Shown here: piece by piece, positions 27,645-35,057 of the stretch
How positions within the stretch are numbered: the first letter of the stretch is position 1
Layout of the letters: each line of letters opens with the position of its first letter
NCBI GenBank assembly: GCA_003215775.1
Contig: QCJW01000016.1
Span: 1-35,057, forward strand
Source: Prochlorococcus sp. AG-409-G20
Lineage (GTDB): Bacteria > Cyanobacteriota > Cyanobacteriia > PCC-6307 > Cyanobiaceae
Direction of reading: 5' to 3'
Length of the DNA stretch: 35,057 nucleotides
Notes under the pieces: model-generated
Databases searched by the model: none
Told to the model about the DNA's origin: nothing
What the model saw: the letters and a program-made list of their open reading frames with translations, nothing else
Made by a program: the position numbers and the translations under genes

Positions 27645-28498
27645 TATGCAAAAACTGCTGTACGCCCGCGATATACCATAACTTGACGTCGCAAATGCAA
27701 CCTCACAGCTCTCGCTAATGCAATGCGTTCAGTATCTCTTCCTTTTCGAATTAAATCAACAACATCATCTCGATGACTTACATGAGCAATAGCCTGATCA
27801 ATAATAGGTCCATCATCTAACTCTTCTGTAACATAATGAGCTGTAGCACCTATTAATTTAACACCGCGTTCCCACGCTCTTTGATATGGATTTGCACCTT
27901 TAAATGCAGGAAGAAAAGAATGGTGAATGTTTATAACAGTTGGGTATTTCGACAGGAAGTTAGCTGAAAGAATTTGCATATACTTTGCAAGTACAATTAA
28001 TTCAATTTGGTGTTGATATAGAACTTCAATAATTTTCTCCTCAGCTATCAACTTATCTTTAGTATCAACCTTGATATATCGAAATGGTACACCAAAATCA
28101 TTACATATTGATTGAAGATCTTGGTGATTACTAACAACCAATGCTAACTTCATTGGAAGTTCATTACTTTGAACTCTCCAAAGGAGATCAACAAGACAAT
28201 GACTTTGCTTACTAACAAAAATAGCTACTTTGGGAGAGCAATCTGAAAAACTGACTCTCGCTGTACCCTTTAACCTATGAGCCAGAGAATTAACTTCAGA
28301 AAGTAGCAACTCACGATTTAGTCTAAACCCTTTAAAATCCCACTCTATTCTACTTAAAAAAAGACCAGCACCACGATCAGTATGATGATCTGCATGAATA
28401 ATGTTACCTCCATTATCTGCTATCCAACTAGATAGTTCACTAACTAAACGAGGGCGATCAGGACATATAAATTGTAAAATGACTGTAGATTGATTCAT
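27644..28498 (-). CDS. purU: Formyltetrahydrofolate deformylase
   Basis: Hydrolyses 10-formyltetrahydrofolate to formate and tetrahydrofolate, balancing the one-carbon pool. The 284-residue protein has an N-terminal ACT domain (ILQFICPDRPRLVSELSSWIADNGGNI) and a C-terminal formyltransferase-fold domain. Catalytic elements are the Asn and His of INIHHSFLPAFKGA and the Asp of LDDGPIIDQ. The length is normal. It heads a two-gene minus-strand operon with the IctB-like gene (one-base overlap) and is divergent from the ThiO-like gene. No Shine-Dalgarno sequence is seen. Confidence 0.95.
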   Translation of the reverse strand: MNQSTVILQFICPDRPRLVSELSSWIADNGGNIIHADHHTDRGAGLFLSRIEWDFKGFRLNRELLLSEVNSLAHRLKGTARVSFSDCSPKVAIFVSKQSHCLVDLLWRVQSNELPMKLALVVSNHQDLQSICNDFGVPFRYIKVDTKDKLIAEEKIIEVLYQHQIELIVLAKYMQILSANFLSKYPTVINIHHSFLPAFKGANPYQRAWERGVKLIGATAHYVTEELDDGPIIDQAIAHVSHRDDVVDLIRKGRDTERIALARAVRLHLRRQVMVYRGRTAVFA

Positions 28499-28612
28499 GA
28501 ATTTAATTTAAAAATAAGTTGTGCCTTGAGAACAGATCATGGCAATTCCCATCATTAAGAGCAAATAGCTTTGAATAACTCGTAAAATTGATATTTATAC
28601 GAATATCCTCAA

Positions 28613-29722
28613 CTGACTCAAACAATAGCCGTCATTGGAGCAGGTGCAATTGGAAGTAGCACTGCATGGATTCTGTCCAGAAATGGTCATCAGGTAATAA
28701 TCATCGATCCCAAGCTGAATGAACCAATTGATCATTCAGGTGAACTAAATGGCACAACAGCATCACTCGGTGTACTAACTGGAAATTTATTTAGAAGAAA
28801 CAAAGGTAGAGCCTGGCAGCTCAGGCAAAGGAGCATGGAGCTCTGGCCTCAATGGATTCAGGAAATCAACACAAGTGAAAATCCTATTAAAATTGAACAA
28901 CCTTTAGTGGAGTTAGCTACAAACGAAGAAGAAGTTATTTCATTAAGCAAATTAGTTCTTAATCGTAAAGATCTTGGTATCGAACTGTTAGATATAAGAT
29001 CACATGAATGGATACAAAGATCCTTTCAAAAGAAAATATTGAAAGGCGTGATTTCTCATAATGATGGCAGAATTGATCCAATCCAATTACAAATCTGCTT
29101 AAGAAAAGCACTCACAAAAGAAAAAGTAGAAAAAATCAACCAGAATGTAGAGTTAATCGAAAAAGGTACATCTTTAATAGAAAAAAGGTGGAAGGTATAT
29201 TTAGCAAATGGAGAAAAACTTGAGTTGGATTCAATTATTATTTGCGCAGCCACGCAAAGCAATAAGCTAATCAAAAAACTAGGGCATGATAGACCTTCAC
29301 AGCCGATCCTAGGCCAGGCAATATCTATAAAGCTAGAAGAAAATGAAAATTATTTTCATGATTGGCCGCCAATTGTTATATGTAATCAAATCAATCTAAT
29401 ACCTTTCAAATTAAATGAAATGATAATGGGTGCGAGTCTTGAAACCTCACCAATTCCTAATTCAGAATATTTAAAACAAATACAAAGTATTTCTGGCTAT
29501 GCATCTGAGGTAATAGCAAAAGCATCCATCCAGTCTCAATGGTATGGACTAAGAAGTAGACCCATAGATAGACCAGCACCATTACTAGAGGTCATAGAAC
29601 CTGGTCTGATTCTGGCTACAAATCACTATAGAAACGGTATTTTACTCGCACCAGCTACTGCAGATTGGGTCAAAAATCAAATTGCACAAGAAGATAATAT
29701 CTTAACCCAAGATATATACTAA
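28613..29722 (+). CDS. ThiO-like glycine/D-amino-acid oxidase, CTG start
   Basis: FAD-dependent oxidase of the DAO superfamily. From CTG 28613 the protein is 369 residues and opens TQTIAVIGAGAIGSSTAW, with the GxGxxG dinucleotide fold at residues 9-14. It ends with LRSRPIDRPAPLLEV and ATNHYRNGILLAPATADWV, wording typical of the glycine oxidase ThiO, which supplies the imine for the thiamine thiazole. The first ATG in frame (28835) would remove the whole FAD fold. No ATG, GTG or TTG exists between the in-frame stop (28589) and it, so CTG is the only reasonable start. It stands alone, unlike ThiO-ThiG fusions known in some cyanobacteria. D-amino-acid dehydrogenase is the main alternative. Confidence 0.82.
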   Translation: MTQTIAVIGAGAIGSSTAWILSRNGHQVIIIDPKLNEPIDHSGELNGTTASLGVLTGNLFRRNKGRAWQLRQRSMELWPQWIQEINTSENPIKIEQPLVELATNEEEVISLSKLVLNRKDLGIELLDIRSHEWIQRSFQKKILKGVISHNDGRIDPIQLQICLRKALTKEKVEKINQNVELIEKGTSLIEKRWKVYLANGEKLELDSIIICAATQSNKLIKKLGHDRPSQPILGQAISIKLEENENYFHDWPPIVICNQINLIPFKLNEMIMGASLETSPIPNSEYLKQIQSISGYASEVIAKASIQSQWYGLRSRPIDRPAPLLEVIEPGLILATNHYRNGILLAPATADWVKNQIAQEDNILTQDIY

Positions 29723-29730
29723 ATAAATTA

Positions 29731-31626
29731 CTATTTTGACTCAGTAAATTCTGCATCTATAACGTCATCACCCGCGTCTGATCCAGTTGAACCACTATTA
29801 CCCGATGCTTGTGGTTCTTGAGCTGCTGTCTGCTGATAAACAGATGCACCTAACGCATATAACTCCTTCTGTAATTCTTCGAGCAAAGACTTCATAGTTT
29901 CAAAATCCTCTTTTTCAGTCGCTTCTTTCAACTTTTGCCTTTTCTCTTCAACCTTCTGCTTAGAAGTTGGATCTACCTTGTCTCCTAATTCTCCTAACTG
30001 TTTTTCAGTTTGATAAACAAGTGTTTCTGCTTGATTTTTAATATCAATACGTTCTCTTTTCTCTTTGTCAACTGATGCATTTGATTCTGCATCCTTAACC
30101 ATTTTTTCTACTTCGTTATCTGACAAGGTAGATGCACCAGTAATCGAAATACTCTGCTCTTTTCCACTACCCTTATCTTTAGCAGTCACACTTAAGATTC
30201 CATTGGCATCAATATCGAAAGTAACCTCAATCTGGGGAACTCCTCGGGGCGCTGGAGGAATACCATCCAAACGAAAAGTACCCAAGCTCTTATTATCTGA
30301 GGCCATTTCTCGTTCTCCTTGAAGAACATGTATCTCTACATTGGTTTGTCCATCTACTGCTGTTGAATATGTCTCTGACTTCTTCGTAGGAACCGTTGTA
30401 TTTCTTGTAATCATTTTAGTCATAACGCCACCAAGAGTTTCTACACCTAAAGAAAGAGGTGTTACATCAAGAAGCAAGATATCTTTAACTTCACCTGCTA
30501 ATACTCCACCTTGAATAGCTGCACCTACAGCAACTACTTCATCTGGGTTAACGGTCTGATTTGGATCTTTGCCTGTAACTCTTTTAACTAATTCCTTAAC
30601 AGCAGGCATTCTTGTAGAACCACCTACCATAACAATCTCATCAAGTTCTCCAGACGAAAGCTTCGCATCTTTAAGAGCTTGCTCAACAGGAACCCGACAG
30701 CGATCAATTAGAGCGGAAGCTAATTCTTCAAACTTTGCTCTTGTTAATGTTAAATCCAGATGTTTTGGACCTTCTGGTGTAGCAGTTATAAATGGAAGAT
30801 TAATCTCACTTTGAGTGGCATTTGAAAGTTCTATCTTTGCCTTTTCAGCAGCTTCAGTTAAACGCTGCAGAGCTTGCTTATCTTGTCGTAAATCAATTCC
30901 TTCATTACTCTTAAAAGTCTCTGCAAGATGATCAACAATGACCTTATCAAAGTCATCTCCTCCCAAATGAGTATCACCTGATGTAGACAGAACCTCAAAA
31001 ACACCATCTCCTACTTCTAACACAGAAACATCAAAAGTACCCCCGCCTAAATCAAAGACAAGTATTCTCTCATTGCTTTTCTTATCTAACCCATAAGCTA
31101 ATGCTGCTGCAGTTGGTTCATTAATAATTCGCAAAACCTCTAAACCTGCAATCTTGCCAGCATCTTTTGTTGCTTGTCTTTGTGAATCATTAAAATAAGC
31201 AGGAACAGTAATCACTGCTTGAGATACATTCTCTCCTAAGTATTTACCAGCATCCTCAGATAATTTTCGTAAAACTTGCGCACTAACTTCTTCAGGTGAA
31301 AATTGTTTATCTAAAATTGGACATTTAAGCTTGACATTAGAGCCTGACTTCTCAACTCCATAACTAACCTCTTTAGACTCTTCATTCACCTCATCTACTC
31401 GTCGTCCTACAAAACGTTTGGCAGAATAAAACGTATTTTCCGGGTTCATTACAGCTTGTCTCTTAGCAATCTGCCCTACAAGCTGATCTTGATTTTTCGT
31501 ATATGCGACTACTGAAGGGGTTGTTCGAAAACCTTCTGCATTAGCAATTACGGTGGGCTTACCGCCTTCCATTACCGCTACACAACTGTTTGTAGTTCCT
31601 AAATCAATTCCAACAACCTTCCCCAT
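29731..31626 (-). CDS. dnaK: Hsp70 chaperone DnaK
   Basis: ATP-dependent chaperone, 631 residues. The ATPase domain has [13 protein letters not shown] at the N-terminus, [36 protein letters not shown] and [10 protein letters not shown]. The substrate domain follows ([19 protein letters not shown]), with the α-helical lid and the EEVD-like bacterial tail (DDVIDAEF). The tail resembles the DnaK2-type paralogue of cyanobacteria. I start at ATG 31626 ([10 protein letters not shown]), which has GAGG 9 nt upstream; the open frame continues 19 codons further to 31683 but that part is not conserved in the family. It converges with the ThiO-like gene (8-nt gap) and is divergent from aroE. No CIRCE element was seen. 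Confidence 0.97.
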   Translation of the reverse strand: MGKVVGIDLGTTNSCVAVMEGGKPTVIANAEGFRTTPSVVAYTKNQDQLVGQIAKRQAVMNPENTFYSAKRFVGRRVDEVNEESKEVSYGVEKSGSNVKLKCPILDKQFSPEEVSAQVLRKLSEDAGKYLGENVSQAVITVPAYFNDSQRQATKDAGKIAGLEVLRIINEPTAAALAYGLDKKSNERILVFDLGGGTFDVSVLEVGDGVFEVLSTSGDTHLGGDDFDKVIVDHLAETFKSNEGIDLRQDKQALQRLTEAAEKAKIELSNATQSEINLPFITATPEGPKHLDLTLTRAKFEELASALIDRCRVPVEQALKDAKLSSGELDEIVMVGGSTRMPAVKELVKRVTGKDPNQTVNPDEVVAVGAAIQGGVLAGEVKDILLLDVTPLSLGVETLGGVMTKMITRNTTVPTKKSETYSTAVDGQTNVEIHVLQGEREMASDNKSLGTFRLDGIPPAPRGVPQIEVTFDIDANGILSVTAKDKGSGKEQSISITGASTLSDNEVEKMVKDAESNASVDKEKRERIDIKNQAETLVYQTEKQLGELGDKVDPTSKQKVEEKRQKLKEATEKEDFETMKSLLEELQKELYALGASVYQQTAAQEPQASGNSGSTGSDAGDDVIDAEFTESK

Positions 31627-31752
31627 GAGTGGAAACCTCGTAAAGACTTTCTTGAATACGGACATCCTCGGCAGTGAAAGCACTTAGAGGCGAGGTGTGG
31701 TTCCCGAACAGCCACTGCAACCAATCGACCAAAACCCAATGAATCAAAAACA

Positions 31753-32649
31753 ATGATTGATGGCAAAACAAGTCTTATTGGCTTACTAGGCAATCCAGTC
31801 AGACATTCTCTATCACCTTTAATACACAATGCTGCGCTTAAGGAAATGGGAATCAATTGGACGTACTTAGCCTTTCCTTGCAGAAGTGAAAGCCTAAATA
31901 TTGTTTTAAAAGCACTACAATCATTAGATTTCAAAGGTCTAAATATTACTATCCCGCACAAAAGAACAATTACAAAACTTTGCTCAGATTTAACAGAGAC
32001 ATCTAAAAAAGTACAAGCAGTGAACACACTTATACCAACAGAAGATGGATGGATTGGAGACAATACTGATGTATATGGGTTTATTGCACCATTGTTAGGA
32101 AATCAATTAGATAATAAAAATGCATTAATTATTGGTTCTGGCGGCAGTGCCAGAGCAGCTATTGCAGGACTACAAAAACTACATATAGACTCAATTACAA
32201 TTGCAGGAAGGAATCAAGAGTCATTAGACAAATACATTACAGAAATTCATACAAACTATTTAGAATTGAAAGAAGAAGCTATTCAAATAAAAGGCATTAT
32301 CCAAACAGATGAGAGACTAAGTCAAATAATAAGAAATAGCGATATTATAATAAATACAACACCTGTAGGGATGCTTTCATTTGATAAAACGAATGAATTA
32401 TCAACACATGTCCCTCTCGGAATAGAAATCTGGAAAAACCTTAATAAAAATACAATACTCTACGATCTCATTTATACACCAAGGCCAACAGAATGGTTAA
32501 AGATAGGACAACAACATGGATGTCATACAATTGATGGTCTAGAAATGCTTATTCAGCAAGGTGCCGCTTCTTTGAGAACTTGGACTAACTATCAACAAAT
32601 ACCCATTAATTTAATGCGCAAAACAGCACAAAATCATTTAAAAGGCTAA
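31753..32649 (+). CDS. aroE: Shikimate dehydrogenase
   Basis: Reduces 3-dehydroshikimate to shikimate with NADPH. The 298-residue protein begins with the substrate-binding GNPVRHSLSPLIHNAAL, continues with LNITIPHKRTI (catalytic lysine) and GDNTDVYGF (catalytic aspartate), then the NADP fold IIGSGGSARAA. The C-terminus holds DLIYTPRPTEWL and DGLEMLIQQGAASLRTW. The ATG at 31753 is a natural start. It is separated from dnaK by 126 nt of divergent promoter region and from the Tic20-like gene by 24 nt, so the latter probably shares its transcript. Confidence 0.96.
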   Translation: MIDGKTSLIGLLGNPVRHSLSPLIHNAALKEMGINWTYLAFPCRSESLNIVLKALQSLDFKGLNITIPHKRTITKLCSDLTETSKKVQAVNTLIPTEDGWIGDNTDVYGFIAPLLGNQLDNKNALIIGSGGSARAAIAGLQKLHIDSITIAGRNQESLDKYITEIHTNYLELKEEAIQIKGIIQTDERLSQIIRNSDIIINTTPVGMLSFDKTNELSTHVPLGIEIWKNLNKNTILYDLIYTPRPTEWLKIGQQHGCHTIDGLEMLIQQGAASLRTWTNYQQIPINLMRKTAQNHLKG

Positions 32650-32673
32650 TGTTATGAGAGTCAAAACTATCAA

Positions 32674-33135
32674 ATGCTTATTCCTTACTGGCAAAGGATT
32701 ATCGGACTATATTTATATATGCTTCCCTGGAGTGATGCTTTACCATTTGGATGGAATTTATTTGGAGAGTTTCCAATACTGAAATGGTTAGCAGCTCCTA
32801 CATTGCCTATCCTTATTCTTGAAAAAACGATACCATTTGGTGGTTTACTTTTATTTCTTGGCCTTTTCCTTGGTGTTGTTCGAAATACGAATATTCCATA
32901 TTTCATTAGATTCAATGGATTACAAGCTATTTTAATTAATATCTTAATTATCTTAATTAATTATATATTTCAAATTTTCTCTAGGCCACTAGAGCCAAAT
33001 CTGATCATCAGAACCTTTTCTAGCACTATTTTTATTTCTTTCCTAACACTAGTCATTTATGCAGTGATTGAATGCCTACGAGGAAATGAACCAGATCTAC
33101 CAGCCATTACCAATGCCGTCAAAATGCAAATTTAG
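32674..33135 (+). CDS. Tic20/Ycf60-family membrane protein
   Basis: A 153-residue protein with about four hydrophobic segments. The LPWSDALPFG opening and the IPYFIRFNGLQAIL segment are characteristic of the Tic20/Ycf60 family. Plant Tic20 is part of the chloroplast inner-envelope protein import channel; the function of cyanobacterial homologues is not settled. It follows aroE closely (24 nt) and precedes rpsF by 77 nt. Confidence 0.87.
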   Translation: MLIPYWQRIIGLYLYMLPWSDALPFGWNLFGEFPILKWLAAPTLPILILEKTIPFGGLLLFLGLFLGVVRNTNIPYFIRFNGLQAILINILIILINYIFQIFSRPLEPNLIIRTFSSTIFISFLTLVIYAVIECLRGNEPDLPAITNAVKMQI

Positions 33136-33212
33136 CCAAATATGCCCTTGAAAGGATAAGGTGGTATTTCCGTCGCTCAATCACCTGAGCCTTTCGTCCT
33201 AGTCGGAAAACA

Positions 33213-33653
33213 ATGACTAATCAGCCCTACTACGAAACCATGTACATCCTTCGTCCGGACATTCCGGAGGAGGAAGTAGAAAGCCATTTAACAAAATACA
33301 GCGATTTACTGACGAAAGCTGGCGGAACTGTCCTTGACAGTCAGATGAGAGGAAAAAGAAGACTTGCTTATACAATTACAAAACACAAAGAAGGAATTTA
33401 TGTTCAGCTGAGCCATAATGGAGATGGCCAACATATTGCTGTGCTTGAAAAAGCAATGAGGCTTAGTGATGACGTAATACGCTACTTAACTGTCAAACAA
33501 GAAGGTCCATTACCTACACCAAGAGTTGTTCAAAACAGTGAACAATCAACCGAAAAAGACGAGAAAGCCGAAAAAGATGAGAAAGCCGAAAAAGATGAGA
33601 AAACTGTAAAAGATGAGAAAACTGAAAAAATAACTGAAGATGAATCTAAATAA
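33213..33653 (+). CDS. rpsF: 30S ribosomal protein S6 with repetitive C-terminal tail
   Basis: S6 binds S18 and 16S rRNA on the platform of the small subunit. Residues ~1-100 form the normal ferredoxin-like S6 fold ([38 protein letters not shown]). The 146-residue protein then has a highly charged tail made of EKDEKA-type hexapeptides, encoded by four near-identical 18-bp units. Acidic S6 tails are common in bacteria, but this one is strikingly regular. It converges with argG with a 35-nt AT-rich gap. rpsR is not adjacent. Confidence 0.95.
   Translation: MTNQPYYETMYILRPDIPEEEVESHLTKYSDLLTKAGGTVLDSQMRGKRRLAYTITKHKEGIYVQLSHNGDGQHIAVLEKAMRLSDDVIRYLTVKQEGPLPTPRVVQNSEQSTEKDEKAEKDEKAEKDEKTVKDEKTEKITEDESK
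33552..33623 (+). repeat. Four tandem 18-bp repeats in rpsF
   Basis: Units at 33552-33569, 33570-33587, 33588-33605 and 33606-33623 each encode a hexapeptide ([24 protein letters not shown]) and differ at only a few bases. The in-frame 18-bp period allows copy-number change by slippage without a frameshift. Confidence 0.9.
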
Positions 33654-33688
33654 TTAGATTATAAAAATGCTACATTAAAGGATATTTT

Positions 33689-34903
33689 TTATTTTTTCTG
33701 TTTATTTCTAACAGCAGACCAAATTCTGCTAGGTAAACCCCAAATATATATAAAACCTTCAGCAGAACGATGATCAAATTTATCATCGTCTCCATATGTT
33801 GCCATGCTAGGTAAATATAGACTGTCATCAGGAGAGTGTCTGCCAACAACAGTGGCATTACCCTTATAAAGCCTAATCTTGACTGATCCATTTACATTAT
33901 TTTGCGTCTGATTAATAAATGCATCAATAGCTTCTTTTAAAGGACTAAACCAAAGACCCTGATAAACAAGCTCTGACCATTGTCTTTCAAGTTGAGATTT
34001 AGTACGTAAAACTTCAGCAGATAATGTCAGACTCTCAAGTTCTTGATGAGCCAGTATCAAAAGAAGCAAGCCTGGTGTTTCATAAATCTCTCGGCTCTTA
34101 ATACCAACAACTCTATTTTCAATAATATCTATTCGACCAAAACCATGATTACCAGCTAATAAATTAGCTTTCTTTATAAGGTCTACAGGATTCAAAAGGA
34201 TTCCATCAATAGATATCGGGTTACCAGATTCAAAAGCAATTTCGATTTCAATAGGCTTATTAGGTGCATCATCAATAGAAGTTGTGATTGCATAAACTTC
34301 TTCAGGTGGAGAAATCCTTGGGTCTTCTAAACAACCTGCTTCAACACTTCTGCCTAAAAGATTGAGATCAATTGAGTATGGAGATTTCTTACTTACTGGC
34401 GCAGGTACACCAAATCTTTCTCCGTAAGAAATGGTCTCTTCTCTACTCATTCCCCATTCTCTTGCAGGGGTTAAAACATGCATTTCAGGAGCCAATGCAG
34501 CGATCGCAACATCAAAACGAACCTGATCATTACCTTTACCAGTACAACCATGTGCAACCGCATCAGCACCTAAATCTTTAGCAACCTCTACAAGTCTCTG
34601 AGCAATAAGTGGCCTGGCTAATGCCGTAGAAAGAGGGTACCTACCTTCATACAAACCATTGGCCCTAATGGCTGGAAAGGCAAATTCCTCAATAAAAGGA
34701 GTAACTAAATCAGCAATTAATGATTCACTTGCTCCTGCATCAATTGCCTTTCTCCTGATTGGCTCAAGTTCCTCACCTTGTCCTAAATCAGCTGCCAATG
34801 CAATAACTTGCTCAACACCATATTCTTTTTTTAAATATGGAATACAAACACTTGTGTCCACACCTCCAGAATAAGCAAGAACAACTTTCTTGAATTGACC
34901 CAT
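33689..34903 (-). CDS. argG: Argininosuccinate synthase
   Basis: Joins citrulline and aspartate with ATP in arginine synthesis. The 404-residue length is typical. The N-terminal PP-loop is [13 protein letters not shown]. Family segments [14 protein letters not shown] and [18 protein letters not shown] follow, then the C-terminal multimerisation domain with [20 protein letters not shown]. The ATG at 34903 is supported by the AGGAG site upstream. It converges on rpsF; its upstream region runs to the window edge. Confidence 0.97.
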   Translation of the reverse strand: MGQFKKVVLAYSGGVDTSVCIPYLKKEYGVEQVIALAADLGQGEELEPIRRKAIDAGASESLIADLVTPFIEEFAFPAIRANGLYEGRYPLSTALARPLIAQRLVEVAKDLGADAVAHGCTGKGNDQVRFDVAIAALAPEMHVLTPAREWGMSREETISYGERFGVPAPVSKKSPYSIDLNLLGRSVEAGCLEDPRISPPEEVYAITTSIDDAPNKPIEIEIAFESGNPISIDGILLNPVDLIKKANLLAGNHGFGRIDIIENRVVGIKSREIYETPGLLLLILAHQELESLTLSAEVLRTKSQLERQWSELVYQGLWFSPLKEAIDAFINQTQNNVNGSVKIRLYKGNATVVGRHSPDDSLYLPSMATYGDDDKFDHRSAEGFIYIWGLPSRIWSAVRNKQKK

Positions 34904-34911
34904 ACAATTGA

Positions 34912-34916
34912 CTCCT
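34912..34916 (-). promoter_or_regulatory. Shine-Dalgarno site for argG
   Basis: On the minus strand AGGAG lies 8 nt before the argG ATG, confirming that start. The remaining bases to the window edge (34917-35057) are AT-rich, with no gene visible. Confidence 0.7.
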
Positions 34917-35057
34917 AAAATTCAAGTACTGCAGTCACATAAGACTTTGAGTCAAGGATAACCATGACCTAATAACTTAATTTCTTTTGCTAAGAAAACA
35001 ACAAAATCGCAAACCAACTAAAAAACAGATATTTAGTGAAATTAAATTTAAGAAATC

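Noticed and set aside
31627-31683. 19-codon upstream extension of dnaK
   Set aside because: DnaK proteins start at [10 protein letters not shown]; the extension is not family-like and GAGG precedes ATG 31626.
31599-32063. 154-codon minus-strand ORF across the dnaK start and aroE
   Set aside because: Antisense to the conserved aroE N-terminus and overlapping the dnaK start; both real genes explain the DNA.
33552-33623. Tandem repeats as a CRISPR array
   Set aside because: Directly adjacent 18-bp coding units in frame within rpsF, without spacers.

Overview
The window is a compact, AT-rich, gene-dense bacterial chromosome segment. It reads as a marine picocyanobacterium, most likely a low-light-adapted Prochlorococcus. 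This rests on short intergenic gaps, sparse Shine-Dalgarno sites and gene content: a ferredoxin-type nitrite reductase with an NtcA-type site, a Tic20/Ycf60 protein, a phytol-kinase-like protein, an IctB-family protein, a group 2 sigma factor, a DnaK2-type chaperone and AcnB. The strain assignment is inference. No insertion sequence, prophage, CRISPR array, rRNA or tRNA was seen.

Layout. 1-6776 (+): 3' part of aspS, then pyrG, queE, queC, pabB and a pabC-like gene, tightly packed (nucleotide, preQ0/queuosine and folate metabolism). 6796-11776: a nitrite-assimilation segment. cobA and a coupled small membrane-protein gene lie on the minus strand; nirA, a 62-aa ORF and a focA-type transporter lie on the plus strand, behind a ~0.7-kb intergenic stretch with a perfect GTA-N8-TAC site. 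CobA makes the siroheme precursor that NirA needs, so the layout couples cofactor, enzyme and transporter. No nitrate reductase or molybdopterin genes are present here, consistent with use of nitrite rather than nitrate. A small unknown gene closes the segment. 11847-15472: HEAT-like protein, TrpD2-like protein, GNAT acetyltransferase, MFS transporter. 15535-19507: ppk1, group 2 sigma factor, phytol/dolichol-kinase-like gene. 19526-24713: DAHP synthase divergent from acnB, then a ClC antiporter. 24734-29722: radical SAM protein, convergent IctB-like and purU genes, and a ThiO-like glycine oxidase. 29731-35057: dnaK, aroE, tic20-like, rpsF and argG.

The least ordinary signals are these. (1) Three genes (phytol-kinase-like, radical SAM, ThiO-like) have clearly coding N-termini lying upstream of any ATG, GTG or TTG. 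The implied starts are AUU, with a well-placed Shine-Dalgarno sequence, and CUG twice. (2) The nirA NtcA site lies inside a larger dyad. (3) A perfect 13-bp hairpin sits between the divergent aroF/G/H-type and acnB genes, where a terminator is not expected. (4) Several small unrecognised ORFs surround nirA. I did not find a convincing wholly new multi-gene system; the small proteins of the nitrite segment are the best candidates for undescribed function.
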